64,000 nucleotides of DNA from Stenotrophomonas lacuserhaii (lineage in GTDB: Bacteria; Pseudomonadota; Gammaproteobacteria; Xanthomonadales; Xanthomonadaceae). The stretch lies in contig NZ_JACSQS010000011.1 in the NCBI RefSeq assembly GCF_014836545.1, positions 58,467-122,466 on the forward strand, written 5' to 3'. Below, piece after piece: positions 52,156-61,078 of the stretch. The notes beneath the pieces were generated by a model. It searched no databases. It was not told where the DNA came from and worked only from the letters and a program-made list of their open reading frames with translations. Each line of letters begins with the position of its first letter. The stretch's first letter is position 1. The translations under genes were made by a program, and so were the position numbers.

Positions 52156-52383
52156 AAATCGTTCAACGGCGGGGGTTTACCGATAACATGGACCGGTAAC
52201 CTCCGTCTGCCCCCTACTGGTGGGTGGCCCATGTGCGCTACCCTTCGGCCCCTTGTCTGTACAAATCGGTTGTCGACGCGGAAACCGGTGGTCCAAACCA
52301 GATCAACAAAGCCAACGAAGCTGCTAGGATTGGCGCTTCGCTTCACTCAACCCGGCCGTGGGATCGGCCCCGGAGACTTCTGA

Positions 52384-53457
52384 ATGACCCGTATTATCGA
52401 GTTCCTGATCGCCTTGGGGATCGTGGCTGGCCTGTTCGTCATCATTGGCGTGGTCCTCCCGGGCGAGCGCCATATTTCGGAAAGCATCGAGACCAACCGC
52501 AAGATGACGATCGTGTACGACACGGTCAACAGCCTGCGTCGCTTCAAGGATTGGAACCCCCTCCTGCTGCGTGATCCCGCTACCGACCTGAAGTTCTCCG
52601 GCCCGGCTGCCGGCGTCGGCGCCACCCTGGACTACACGTCCAAGGACCTGGGCAACGGCACCTGGAAGATCACCGAGAGCGAGCAGAACAAGCGCGTCGC
52701 CATCGCCATCGAAGACGCCACCAAGGGTCATGACAAGACGACTGCCTTCATCCTGGAGCCGACCGGCAAGGATGGCCGCAACGTCAAGATCACCCAGGAG
52801 TACAACGTCAAGTATGGCTTCGACCTGTTCGGTCGTTACGCCGGCCTGTACGTCAGCCGCCACATCGGTGACGACCTGAAGATGGGTCTGTCGCGCATGG
52901 CGAACATGCTGGCCACCGTGCCGAACGTGGACTACCGCACCGCCGAAGCACCGCTGAACGACCTGGCCATCGTCGATGTCCCGGCCGAAGACCTGCTGGT
53001 GGTCACCGCGGGCAACGTGGATCGTGGCGAAGCCACCATCACCAAGTCCATCGCTGACAACCAGGAATGGATCAAGCGCGTGATGGAGGCCAACGACCTC
53101 GAAGCCGTCGGCCCGTTCCGCATCATCACCACCGATTTCGGTGCCGAGAAGTACGCCTTCGACGTCGCCCAGCCGGTGAAGAAGAAGGGTAGCGAAGGCG
53201 TGCCGGCCGAAGAGCTGGCGGTCAAGATCGATGGTGGCGCCCCGGTGAAGTACGTCCGCGTTGCTCCGCACCGTTCGGCCCATGCGACCTACACCGGTCA
53301 CGTGGCTGGCCTGGACGTTGCCCGCAATGCACTGCGCGCCTGGTCGGTGACCGGCGGCAACGAAGTGATCGACCGTCCGTACGAAACCTGGAATGGTGGC
53401 GTGCAGAAGTCCTTCACTCCGGAAGGCACGTATGACATCTACTGGGCCGTCAAGTAA
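52384..53457 (+). CDS. SRPBCC (polyketide cyclase-like) plus GyrI-like effector-binding protein
   Basis: 357 residues with a single N-terminal membrane helix (FLIALGIVAGLFVIIGVVL). The first half (~35-190) reads as a START/SRPBCC fold (ISESIETNRKMTIVYDTVNS, RRFKDWNPLLLRDPATDLKF), the second half (~195-355) as a GyrI-like/AraC effector-binding fold (NDLAIVDVPAEDLLVVTAG, HVAGLDVARNALRAWSVTGG, RPYETWNGG). Ligand unknown. Its codons look especially regular, suggesting good expression. It follows the two-component genes by 228 bp and ends in a strong terminator. Confidence 0.82.
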   Translation: MTRIIEFLIALGIVAGLFVIIGVVLPGERHISESIETNRKMTIVYDTVNSLRRFKDWNPLLLRDPATDLKFSGPAAGVGATLDYTSKDLGNGTWKITESEQNKRVAIAIEDATKGHDKTTAFILEPTGKDGRNVKITQEYNVKYGFDLFGRYAGLYVSRHIGDDLKMGLSRMANMLATVPNVDYRTAEAPLNDLAIVDVPAEDLLVVTAGNVDRGEATITKSIADNQEWIKRVMEANDLEAVGPFRIITTDFGAEKYAFDVAQPVKKKGSEGVPAEELAVKIDGGAPVKYVRVAPHRSAHATYTGHVAGLDVARNALRAWSVTGGNEVIDRPYETWNGGVQKSFTPEGTYDIYWAVK

Positions 53458-53489
53458 ATCTGGACGCCTGATGTAACGTAGAAAACAAA

Positions 53490-53521
53490 AACGCGCCGCA
53501 TCTTGCGGCGCGTTTTTTTTT
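53490..53521 (+). terminator. Intrinsic terminator after the SRPBCC gene
   Basis: AACGCGCCGCA/TGCGGCGCGTT, 11-bp stem, 3-nt loop, then nine T residues; one of the strongest terminators in the window. Confidence 0.95.
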
Positions 53522-53545
53522 GGCACGACTGGAAAGGGAGTGGAC

Positions 53546-53917
53546 ATGTTTGCGATTGATCGACGCGCGCGCAGGCCCTCGTTGCTTGCCTGCCTCGGTG
53601 CACTGCTGGCAGCGGCTTCCATCGGCCTGTCCGCCTATGCCTCGCACGGGGTCGGCGAACCCCTGGCCCAGCAGCACCTCAACATGGCCGCGCTGTATGC
53701 CTTCGCCCACGGCGCGGTGCTGGCGGCATTGGGGCCGCGCGCCACGGCCCTGTTCGGTCGGCTGGCGCTGTACGTGATCCTGCTCGGCACGCTGCTGTTC
53801 GCTGGCAGCCTGGCCGGCAATGCGCTGTGGCAGTGGTCCACGCGGCTGGCGCCGGTGGGTGGCATGGCGCTGATGCTGGGTTGGGTGCTGGTGGCCATCG
53901 ATGCGCTGAGGCGCTGA
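53546..53917 (+). CDS. DUF423 small membrane protein
   Basis: 123 residues from ATG 53546, with GGGAG 5 nt upstream; GTG 53540 is also in frame. Four hydrophobic helices with the DUF423 features SAYASHGVGE and AALYAFAHGAVLAALG, and FAGSLAGNALWQWS. The family has no assigned function. 3 bp before the AlkA-type gene, so the two are co-transcribed. Confidence 0.85.
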   Translation: MFAIDRRARRPSLLACLGALLAAASIGLSAYASHGVGEPLAQQHLNMAALYAFAHGAVLAALGPRATALFGRLALYVILLGTLLFAGSLAGNALWQWSTRLAPVGGMALMLGWVLVAIDALRR

Positions 53918-53920
53918 GCC

Positions 53921-54595
53921 ATGCCCCGCTTCGCGCGTGGCTTCGACGTCGAACAGGCGCACGACTGGCTCGCCCGGCGTGACCGCCGGCTGGCGGCGTG
54001 GATGCGCCGCCTGGGTCCGCTGCCGACGCCGGAGGGGTGGCGGAAACCGTTTGATCCCGTCGATGCGCTGGCCCGGGCGATCCTGTTCCAGCAGCTCAGC
54101 GGCAAGGCCGCCTCGACGATCGTGGGGCGGGTGGAGGCGGCCATCGGCAGTACCCGTCTGCACGCGGACACGCTGGGCCGTATCGACGACGTCGCGCTGC
54201 GTGCATGCGGGGTATCGGGCAACAAAACGCTGGCGCTGCGGGACCTGGCGCTGCGCGAAGCGGCCGGGGAGATTCCCAGCCTGCGGCGGATGGCGGTGAT
54301 GGAACACGAGGCGATCATCCAGGCGCTGGTGCCGGTGCGCGGCATCGGCCGCTGGACGGTGGAGATGATGCTGATGTTCCGGCTGGGCCGCCCGGACATC
54401 CTGCCGCTGGACGACCTGGGCATCCGCAAGGGCGCCCAGCGCGTGGACAAAGCCGAACTGATGCCCACGCCGAAGGCGCTCGCCCTGCGCGGTGAAAAGT
54501 GGGGGCCTTACCGCACCTACGCCAGCCTGTACCTGTGGCGCATCGCCGATTTCACCGAAGGCCCGGCCATCAAGACCAACCGCTCCCAGGACTGA
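53921..54595 (+). CDS. DNA-3-methyladenine glycosylase II (AlkA-like, HhH-GPD)
   Basis: 224 residues. The HhH-GPD fold begins with DPVDALARAILFQQLSGKAA; the helix-hairpin-helix reads LVPVRGIGRWTVEMMLMF, and the catalytic Asp follows in DILPLDDLGIRKG. This is the short AlkA form without the N-terminal beta domain of E. coli AlkA. It removes alkylated purines during base excision repair. Paired with DUF423; followed by two GTGACGACC hairpins. Confidence 0.92.
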   Translation: MPRFARGFDVEQAHDWLARRDRRLAAWMRRLGPLPTPEGWRKPFDPVDALARAILFQQLSGKAASTIVGRVEAAIGSTRLHADTLGRIDDVALRACGVSGNKTLALRDLALREAAGEIPSLRRMAVMEHEAIIQALVPVRGIGRWTVEMMLMFRLGRPDILPLDDLGIRKGAQRVDKAELMPTPKALALRGEKWGPYRTYASLYLWRIADFTEGPAIKTNRSQD

Positions 54596-54603
54596 CCAAC
54601 CCG

Positions 54604-54666
54604 GTAGTGACGACCGTTGGCCGTCACGCTCTTTGCCCTTGGTGGGTGACGACCGTTGGTCGTCAC
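54604..54666. repeat. Two tandem SMAG-like hairpins
   Basis: GTAG-headed GTGACGACC-GTT-GGCCGTCAC (54604-54627) and GTGACGACC-GTT-GGTCGTCAC (54646-54666) in the same orientation, each followed by GCTCTT, between convergent genes. The first carries the complete SMAG GTAG head, showing that the TGACGACC hairpins belong to this family. Confidence 0.88.
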
Positions 54667-54671
54667 GCTCT

Positions 54672-55475
54672 TCAGCTCCCGCACCAACGCCAATGCCACG
54701 GCTCATGCACGATCCCATGCGGATTCCCGCGCGGATAACTCATCCGGAACCCGTGCCATGCAGCGTGCTCCTGCAGCCACGCGAACGCCGCGGTCTCTTC
54801 AAACGATGCCTCGGCCGGCGGATCCCCGGGCGTGCCGATGTCCAGCGCCATTCCGCTGTGGTGCTCGCTGAATCCGGGCGCGGCATTGACCTTCAGGATC
54901 TCCGCCACGCGCTGCCCGCGGGCCAGCTTGCGTTCGAAAATTCCCAGCTGGTAATCGTGGCTGCGGTAGCCGGAAATCGCATCCAGGGCGATGCCTTCGC
55001 GTGCCGCCTGCAGGCGCATGCGACGCCACGCCTGCGCTGCACCACGGCGCAGCCACAGCGGCCGGCCAAAGCGGTCGCGCCCGGCGAAGTGCAGCAGCAC
55101 CGGCTCGGCTTCCAGTGCCAGGCCGGTGTTGGCGGCATACGCATCGGCGTCCAGTCCCAGCTGCTGCAGGCGTTCGTGCAGGCCCTGGGGTGAGAGCAGC
55201 CGCTGCTCCAGCGGCCCGCTGCCGCGTTGCGGGTTCAGCCAGGACAGCGCGTCCAGTGCCTCGGCGGCACCGGGTTCCTGTGGCAGGTGTGGAATCAGCG
55301 AGTGCACGCCGTGGTCGAAGATGGCGGCCAGGTAGCGGCCATCGCGTTTGCGCCGCAGCACCCAGCGGGCACGCGCCAGCAGGCGCGCATCGGCGTTGCC
55401 GCGGGCGCGCAGCAGCGCGGCCGGCCACGCTTCGATGGCGTCGGTATTGAGCAGCAGGGGCAGGGATCTGGACAT
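54672..55475 (-). CDS. M15 family (VanY-type) D-alanyl-D-alanine carboxypeptidase
   Basis: 267 residues. C-terminal peptidase M15B/VanY domain: ISGYRSHDYQLGIFERKL, the zinc motif SEHHSGMALDIGTPG (S-x-H-x-x-G-x-A-x-D type) and GIVHEPWHWRW with the last zinc His. The N-terminal half contains FAGRDRFGRPLWLRRGAAQAW. No clear signal peptide, which is unusual for a cell-wall enzyme. Last gene of the minus-strand operon starting at 58501; 9 bp after the PH-domain gene. Confidence 0.9.
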   Translation of the reverse strand: MSRSLPLLLNTDAIEAWPAALLRARGNADARLLARARWVLRRKRDGRYLAAIFDHGVHSLIPHLPQEPGAAEALDALSWLNPQRGSGPLEQRLLSPQGLHERLQQLGLDADAYAANTGLALEAEPVLLHFAGRDRFGRPLWLRRGAAQAWRRMRLQAAREGIALDAISGYRSHDYQLGIFERKLARGQRVAEILKVNAAPGFSEHHSGMALDIGTPGDPPAEASFEETAAFAWLQEHAAWHGFRMSYPRGNPHGIVHEPWHWRWCGS

Positions 55476-55484
55476 GTGCCCAGC

Positions 55485-56084
55485 TTAGCGCGGACGGCCG
55501 CGAGGCGTGGCGGCCCGGCGCAGCGCGTCCAGCAGCGATTGCGGTTCGGCCAGGCTCAGCAACAGGGTTGGTCCGTCGCGCACCGGAATCACCAGCACGC
55601 GGTGCACGTCGGTCACCAGCGCAAAGCCCTTGCCGCCGCCGTGCAGGCGATAGTGGCCGGAGTGGAAGCCCGGCATGCTGTAGGCGTTGATCTTGTGGCG
55701 CAGGCCATGCCGCTTTTCCTGTTTCAGGTCGACCACGGCGGCGTTCGGCAGGTCCATCTGCTCCACCGGGGTGCGCTTTCGGTAGAACGTGGAATGGACG
55801 CTCAGCACGTTGCCATCCAGCTCCACCCGGCGGCGGAAGAACAGCCAGCACAGCAGCACGGTCAGCAGCACGGCGATGGCCAGGCTCCACGCTGCGCTGC
55901 CGTGCAGGGTGAAGTAGGGCGGGGTGAGCGTGACCGCGAACGGCATCGCGCCGGCTTCGACAGGCTGCCGCAGGGGATAGAAGGTGAGGCCGACGAACAG
56001 CAGCAACGGCGCGATGATCCACAGCAGCCGCAGTGGCGAGCCATCACTGACCGCGAAGCGCCGGGGATCACTGCCGCCGCTCAT
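55485..56084 (-). CDS. PH-domain-type membrane protein, function unknown
   Basis: 199 residues from ATG 56084. Two membrane segments (LRLLWIIAPLLLFVGLTFY and AAWSLAIAVLLTVLLCWLFF) are followed by a bacterial PH-like domain (VELDGNVLSVHSTFYRKRTP, GKGFALVTDVHRVLVIPVRD). ATG overlaps the hydrolase stop by 4 bp. Function unknown; the operon partners suggest envelope maintenance. Confidence 0.75.
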   Translation of the reverse strand: MSGGSDPRRFAVSDGSPLRLLWIIAPLLLFVGLTFYPLRQPVEAGAMPFAVTLTPPYFTLHGSAAWSLAIAVLLTVLLCWLFFRRRVELDGNVLSVHSTFYRKRTPVEQMDLPNAAVVDLKQEKRHGLRHKINAYSMPGFHSGHYRLHGGGKGFALVTDVHRVLVIPVRDGPTLLLSLAEPQSLLDALRRAATPRGRPR

Positions 56085-57385
56085 CGCTGCGCCTCTATCC
56101 AGCGTGCGGCGTCGTCGATCAGCTGCGGATCGACCTGCCCGGGCTGGGTGTATTCCTTCAGCGAACCGGGGCCGCTGCCGGCGATGCCGATATGGTTCAG
56201 CGACGGGTAGCGCTTCCAATGCACATCGCTGCGTCCCTGCAGTGCCTCCTGCCAGAGCGTCCAGTCGGTGTCGGATACCTGGAAATCGCGGCCGCCGTGC
56301 AGCATCAGCAGCGGCTTGCGCAGGGCCTTGGCGTCGGCACGTGCGTCCACCGCTTCAATGCTCTTCCAGAAGTGCTGCGGCACCCCCAACGGCAGCGCGC
56401 TGGCGGCGGCCGGTGTGGCGCTGCGCGCCGCGGCGATCTGTGTATCGAGGGTGTCCAGGAACGCCTGTTCCACTGCGCTGATGCTGCCATCCAGGTTCAA
56501 CAGGTAACGGTTCTGCTCGGGCAGCAGGTCCAGCAGGCTGCGCGCGGGGGCGGACCACAGGATCGCCCCGCGTGCCTGCGGCCAGCGCGTGGCGATGCGG
56601 GGCGCGAGCATGCCGCCCTGGCTGTGGCCAAGCACGAACACACGCTGGCCATCGATGCGCGGATCGGCAGCAAGTGCGGTCAACGCGGCGACTGCATCGT
56701 CGGTGGTTTCGTCGTCGACATCGAACGGCTGCTGGAAATCCTGCGGCCGCGCCTTGCTGCGCTTGTCATAACGCAGCACGGCAATGCCACGCGCGGCCAA
56801 GCCCCGCGCGATGTCCAGGAAGGGCCGGTTCGCGCCGATGGTTTCATCGCGATCCTGCGGGCCGGATCCGTGCACCAGCACCACGGCCGGAAACGGGCCC
56901 TTGCCGTTGGGCAGGGCCAGCGTGCCCGGCAACGCGCCGCGTGCCTGCGGCACGCTGAAATCCAGCTCGCGGTAGTTCGCATCGGCCGGTGGCGGAGCCG
57001 CTTTTTCGGCCGCTGCCGGGCGCAGCAGCAGGCCGGCGACCCGGTCCTGTGCATCCACTGCGACCTGCGCGTTGACCGCCGCGGCGGCAAAGCGCAACGG
57101 CACCTCCACCAGATGCATGCCCTGTTGCTCGCTCACCGTCGGCTGGCCGCGCTGCTGCAGTTCGCCCAGTGAATTCCACAGCACCTGCAGACGATCAGCC
57201 GGGGCGGCAGCGGCCATCGCCGGGGTCAGCATGGCGGCGGTGTCCTGCACGCGGCCGGCCTGCAGGTGGTCCAGCAATTGCGTGGCCACCTGCGCCGGTT
57301 CGGTGGCGGTGGCGATCCCGGCCAGCAGCGAAAGCGTGGTGGCGACCAACATGCGCGGCGCGCGCCTGCCCAGGTTCCTGCTCAT
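56081..57385 (-). CDS. Exported alpha/beta hydrolase with N-terminal DUF3887-type domain
   Basis: 434 residues with a signal peptide (RMLVATTLSLLAGIATATEP). A small DUF3887-like module covers ~35-120 (DHLQAGRVQDTAAMLTPAM). The hydrolase domain follows: VVLVHGSGPQDRDETIG (oxyanion region), nucleophile Ser in VFVLGHSQGGML, the probable Asp in LMLHGGRDFQVSD and a final His in YPSLNHIGIAGS. Its ATG overlaps the Arc-like gene stop. Substrate unknown; similar domain pairs occur in bacterial exported esterases. Confidence 0.9.
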   Translation of the reverse strand: MSRNLGRRAPRMLVATTLSLLAGIATATEPAQVATQLLDHLQAGRVQDTAAMLTPAMAAAAPADRLQVLWNSLGELQQRGQPTVSEQQGMHLVEVPLRFAAAAVNAQVAVDAQDRVAGLLLRPAAAEKAAPPPADANYRELDFSVPQARGALPGTLALPNGKGPFPAVVLVHGSGPQDRDETIGANRPFLDIARGLAARGIAVLRYDKRSKARPQDFQQPFDVDDETTDDAVAALTALAADPRIDGQRVFVLGHSQGGMLAPRIATRWPQARGAILWSAPARSLLDLLPEQNRYLLNLDGSISAVEQAFLDTLDTQIAAARSATPAAASALPLGVPQHFWKSIEAVDARADAKALRKPLLMLHGGRDFQVSDTDWTLWQEALQGRSDVHWKRYPSLNHIGIAGSGPGSLKEYTQPGQVDPQLIDDAARWIEAQR

Positions 57386-57561
57386 TCCTTGCTCTCCTGC
57401 GAAGAGGTGGGTTTCGGCAGCCGTCCGGCCTTGCGCAATGCATCGCGCAGCATGTATTCGATCTGGGCGTTGAGGCTGCGCAGCTCGTCGTCGGCCCAGC
57501 GCTGCGTCGCGGCCAGGACATCGGCGTTGATGCGCAGTGGATAGGCTTTCTTCTCGCTCAT
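57382..57561 (-). CDS. Arc-like ribbon-helix-helix DNA-binding protein (59 aa)
   Basis: 59 residues, reading [20 protein letters not shown], then [28 protein letters not shown] split over the two helices. The first strand (AYPLRI) and the [11 protein letters not shown] helix are the Arc/MetJ-type ribbon-helix-helix pattern. ATG 57561 is 61 bp after the SPFH stop, and the TGA overlaps the hydrolase ATG by 4 bp. As the only DNA-binding protein of the operon it may autoregulate it through the palindrome at 58533 (inference). Confidence 0.88.
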   Translation of the reverse strand: MSEKKAYPLRINADVLAATQRWADDELRSLNAQIEYMLRDALRKAGRLPKPTSSQESKE

Positions 57562-57622
57562 GGATACTCCTGGATCAACGGCTGGTTCCGGCTCGCGGCC
57601 GGCAGGGCACCGTCAACACGGC

Positions 57623-58501
57623 TCAGTACAACGAACCGGCGTTGACCACCGGCTGCGTGCCGCGGTCGGAACACAGCACGGTCAGCAGGTTGCTCACCAT
57701 GTGCGCCTTGCGCTCTTCGTCCAGCTGCACCACGCCGTTCTTCTGCAGTTCGGCCAGTGCCATTTCCACCATGCCCACCGCACCGGCGACGATCCGCGTG
57801 CGGGCGGCGATCACCGCATTGGCCTGCTGGCGCTGCAGCATGGCCTGGGCGATTTCCGCGGCATAGGCGAGGTGGCTGATGCGCGCATCGATGATCTGCA
57901 CGCCGGCATCGGCCAGGCGTTCGGCCAGTTCGTTCCTCAGGTGCAGCGAAATCTCGCTGGCATGGCTGCGCAGGGCCAGCTGGCCTTCTTCGTGCTGGTC
58001 ATACGGATAGCTGGTGGCCATCGCACGCAGCGCGGACTCAGACTGGATATGCACGAAGCTTTCGTAGTCGTCCACGTTGTAGACCGCCTCGGAGGCGTCC
58101 ACCACCTGCCACACGATCACCGCGGCAATCTCGATCGGACTGCCGTCCAGCTCGTTGACCTTCAGCTTGCCGCTTTCGAAATTGCGTACGCGCTGGCTGA
58201 CCCGGCGCTTGGAAAAGAACGGGTTGTTCCAGCGCAGGCCGTTGTCCTTGACCGTGCCGACGTACTTGCCGAACAGGCTCAGCACCGCAGCCTGGTTGGG
58301 TTGCACGGTGTACAGGCCAGCCAATGACAGCAGGGCCAGGAGCATCACCAGAACGCAGCCCAGCAGAAGCATCGGGGCGGGGCGCATTCCGTTCGCGCCC
58401 GTGGCGCCGAGCAGGAACACCAGGCCGGCAAGGCCGGCGATGAGCACAACGGCGGCCAGCACGGCCAGGCCGTTGAGGGAGCGGAGCGGCTTCTCTTTCA
58501 T
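57623..58501 (-). CDS. SPFH/band-7 (stomatin-prohibitin) membrane protein
   Basis: 292 residues from ATG 58501, with AAGGA 9 nt upstream. Two N-terminal membrane helices ([20 protein letters not shown] and [18 protein letters not shown]) precede an SPFH domain ([40 protein letters not shown]) and a coiled region ending [24 protein letters not shown] proteins form membrane microdomains. It is the first gene of the five-gene run SPFH-Arc-hydrolase-PH-M15. Confidence 0.93.
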   Translation of the reverse strand: MKEKPLRSLNGLAVLAAVVLIAGLAGLVFLLGATGANGMRPAPMLLLGCVLVMLLALLSLAGLYTVQPNQAAVLSLFGKYVGTVKDNGLRWNNPFFSKRRVSQRVRNFESGKLKVNELDGSPIEIAAVIVWQVVDASEAVYNVDDYESFVHIQSESALRAMATSYPYDQHEEGQLALRSHASEISLHLRNELAERLADAGVQIIDARISHLAYAAEIAQAMLQRQQANAVIAARTRIVAGAVGMVEMALAELQKNGVVQLDEERKAHMVSNLLTVLCSDRGTQPVVNAGSLY

Positions 58502-58530
58502 GACGGCACATCCTTGAGGGTCCGGATCGG

Positions 58531-58558
58531 AAGATATCAAATTGATATCAGTCTGCAA
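58531..58558 (-). promoter_or_regulatory. SPFH operon promoter with 17-bp palindromic operator
   Basis: On the minus strand TTGCAG (58553-58558), a 16-bp spacer and TATCTT (58531-58536) make a plausible promoter. The perfect palindrome GATATCAA-A-TTGATATC (58533-58549) covers the spacer and -10, so a bound protein would block it. It lies 31 bp before the SPFH start and 84 bp before purT. The Arc-like protein of the operon is the best candidate ligand. Confidence 0.7.
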
Positions 58559-58633
58559 GTGCCGTCCGTCGGCAGGCAGGGGGCGACCGGCTAGAATGCC
58601 CACCCGCCTTCACCTCCACGCTGGAACGCCGCC

Positions 58634-59821
58634 ATGTCCGCATTTGGAACCCCGTTGTCCCCCTCCGCCACCCGTGTCCTGCTGCTGGGATCGGGCGAAC
58701 TTGGCAAGGAAGTGGCCATCGAGCTGCAGCGCCTGGGCGTGGAAGTGATCGCCGCCGACCGTTACGCCGACGCGCCGGCGATGCAGGTGGCGCACCGCGC
58801 GCACGTGATCGACATGCTGGATGCGATGGCCCTGCGCGAGCTGATCGCGTTGGAAAAACCGCACCTGGTAGTGCCGGAAATCGAGGCCATCCACACCGAG
58901 ACGCTGGTGCAGCTGGAGCAGGAACAGGGGCTGCGCGTGGTGCCCACCGCGCGCGCTGCGCGGCTGACCATGGACCGCGAAGGCATCCGCCGGCTGGCGG
59001 CGGAAACGCTGGGCCTGCCGACCTCGCCGTATCGCTTCGTGGACACCGAAGCGGAGTACACCGCCGCCGTTCAGGCGATCGGCCTGCCGTGCGTGGTCAA
59101 GCCGGTGATGTCTTCTTCGGGCAAGGGCCAGAGCACGCTGCGCAGCGAGGCTGACATCGCCCCGGCCTGGGCGTATGCGCAGACCGGGGGCCGCGCTGGT
59201 GCTGGACGCTGCATCGTCGAGGGCTTCATCGATTTCGATTACGAAATCACCCTGCTGACCGTGCGGCATGCGGGTGGTACCTCGTTCTGCGCGCCGATCG
59301 GCCACCTGCAGAAGGACGGCGATTACCGCGAAAGCTGGCAGCCACAGGCGATGTCCGCTGCGGCGCTGGCGCGCGCCGAGGAGATTTCCCGGGCCATCAC
59401 CGATGACCTCGGCGGCTGGGGACTGTTCGGCGTGGAGCTGTTCGTGAAGGGCGACGAGGTGTGGTTCAGCGAAGTGTCGCCGCGCCCGCATGACACCGGA
59501 CTGGTGACCCTGGTTTCGCAGGAACTGAGCGAGTTCGCACTGCACGCGCGCGCGATCCTCGGCCTGCCGATCCCGGTGATCCGCCAGGGCGGAGCGAGCG
59601 CGTCCTGCGCGCTGTTGGCCCACGGCGAAGGCGTGCCGTACTTCACCGATGTCGCCGCCGCGCTGGAGGTGCAGGACACCGCCGTGCGCCTGTTCGGCAA
59701 GCCGAGCGTGCACGGCCACCGTCGCGTTGGCGTTACCTTGGCGCGGGCCGACAGCACCGACCAGGCCCGCGCGATCGCCCGCGATGCCGCCGCCGCCATC
59801 GGCGTCACCCTGAAGCCCTGA
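58634..59821 (+). CDS. purT: Phosphoribosylglycinamide formyltransferase 2 (formate-dependent)
   Basis: 395 residues, normal length. N-terminal [39 protein letters not shown], the ATP-grasp region [16 protein letters not shown] and [20 protein letters not shown] are classical PurT blocks. It formylates GAR with formate and ATP in purine synthesis, an alternative to PurN. Divergent from the SPFH operon. The stop is 1 bp from the convergent EEP gene. Confidence 0.97.
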   Translation: MSAFGTPLSPSATRVLLLGSGELGKEVAIELQRLGVEVIAADRYADAPAMQVAHRAHVIDMLDAMALRELIALEKPHLVVPEIEAIHTETLVQLEQEQGLRVVPTARAARLTMDREGIRRLAAETLGLPTSPYRFVDTEAEYTAAVQAIGLPCVVKPVMSSSGKGQSTLRSEADIAPAWAYAQTGGRAGAGRCIVEGFIDFDYEITLLTVRHAGGTSFCAPIGHLQKDGDYRESWQPQAMSAAALARAEEISRAITDDLGGWGLFGVELFVKGDEVWFSEVSPRPHDTGLVTLVSQELSEFALHARAILGLPIPVIRQGGASASCALLAHGEGVPYFTDVAAALEVQDTAVRLFGKPSVHGHRRVGVTLARADSTDQARAIARDAAAAIGVTLKP

Positions 59822-59822
59822 C

Positions 59823-61040
59823 TTACTTCACGTCGGCCCAGACCAGGTGGTGATCGCTGCCGTCGGCGATCTTTGCTTCGTCCGTGCCTTCGGCCGGCCA
59901 GAACACGCCGCCGCCGATGTAGGCGAAGCCGACCGAGGGCAGCACGTAGTCCAGCCGCATCGTGCCGGATTTCGGGCCGAAATCGCCGGTGGCGTGCTGC
60001 GGGGCGCCGCGACGGCTGATGCCCTTGGCGGCGTAGGCCAGGCTGGTCTGCTCGCCGCCGATGCTGGACGGGGTGGCATGGCGCAGCACGCGCGGGTTTT
60101 CGATCAGTTCCAGGATGCCTTCGTGGCGGCCATCGCCATCCACCGGGTCATTGTTGAGGTCGCCCAGGATCACGAAGCGGGCGTCCTGCGCCAGACCGCC
60201 ACAGCGCTGCTGGTCGTCGCACAGCCACGGCTTTTCACCGGCTGACAGATACTCCTGCCACAGCTTCAGTTCGTCGTGGTTGCGCGCGGCGTTGCGCTTT
60301 TCCGGGCCGTCGAACACCGGCGGAGTAGGGTGGGATACCAGCGCGTGCACCACGCCCGACGGCGTGCGCACCGGTACGTCCCAGTGCGATTTGGACGACA
60401 ACCGCAGCTGCGACCACACCGCATCGGAATAGAAGCTCTTGCCGGTGCGCGGGTCGATCGGGCGGATCGCGCCGGGCAGGGTGTTCCACTTCAGCAGCTG
60501 GAAGCTGCGTACCTGGGCTTCGTCGATCGGATAGCGCGACAGCACCAGCATGCCGTACTGGCCCGGGTGCAGGCCGTAGCCCCACGCGTCGTTGCCACGG
60601 GCGCGGCCTTCGCCGCCTACTTCGCCGTTGTTGTCCAGGTCCAGCCCGCTCTGCACGCCGGTGTTGACCGGAGCGAGATAGCGGTAGGCGAAGTTCAGCG
60701 GCTCACCGCTACCAGGCTGGGCCACGGCCAGGTAGCGCTGCTGGAACAGATCAGCGGCGCGGTGCGCATCGTCGTAGTCGAACTCGTTGAGCAGCACCAG
60801 GTCCGGGCGCACCTGCTGCAGCACCGCGGCGATCTTGCGCGCGTGCGCGCTGTCGCCTTCCAGCTCGGCGATCAGCCCGCCGGCCTGGTCGGAGTAGAGG
60901 GAGGTGTTGTAGGTGGCCAGGCGCAGGGCGGTAGAGGCATCAGGCATCGCGGCGGCACGCTCGGGGGTCTGGGCGCAGGCGCTGCACAGCAGGGCCACGG
61001 CGACGGTCAGGGCGGGGAGGCTGAAGGCTGGAATTTTCAT
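59823..61040 (-). CDS. Exported endonuclease/exonuclease/phosphatase (EEP) family protein
   Basis: 405 residues. The N-terminus MKIPAFSLPALTVAVALLCS followed by ACAQ suggests a lipoprotein (Cys after Ser-Ala) or Sec-secreted protein. EEP fold: LRLATYNTSLYSDQ, LVLLNEFDYDDAHRA with the metal Glu, VILGDLNNDPVDGDG and the C-terminal DGSDHHLVWAD. Likely a secreted phosphodiesterase, phosphatase or nuclease; substrate unknown. Tail to tail with purT, 1 bp apart. Confidence 0.9.
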   Translation of the reverse strand: MKIPAFSLPALTVAVALLCSACAQTPERAAAMPDASTALRLATYNTSLYSDQAGGLIAELEGDSAHARKIAAVLQQVRPDLVLLNEFDYDDAHRAADLFQQRYLAVAQPGSGEPLNFAYRYLAPVNTGVQSGLDLDNNGEVGGEGRARGNDAWGYGLHPGQYGMLVLSRYPIDEAQVRSFQLLKWNTLPGAIRPIDPRTGKSFYSDAVWSQLRLSSKSHWDVPVRTPSGVVHALVSHPTPPVFDGPEKRNAARNHDELKLWQEYLSAGEKPWLCDDQQRCGGLAQDARFVILGDLNNDPVDGDGRHEGILELIENPRVLRHATPSSIGGEQTSLAYAAKGISRRGAPQHATGDFGPKSGTMRLDYVLPSVGFAYIGGGVFWPAEGTDEAKIADGSDHHLVWADVK

Positions 61041-61078
61041 GGCCGGTATTGTGCACCGGCGCCTGTGTCAGCGGCTTG

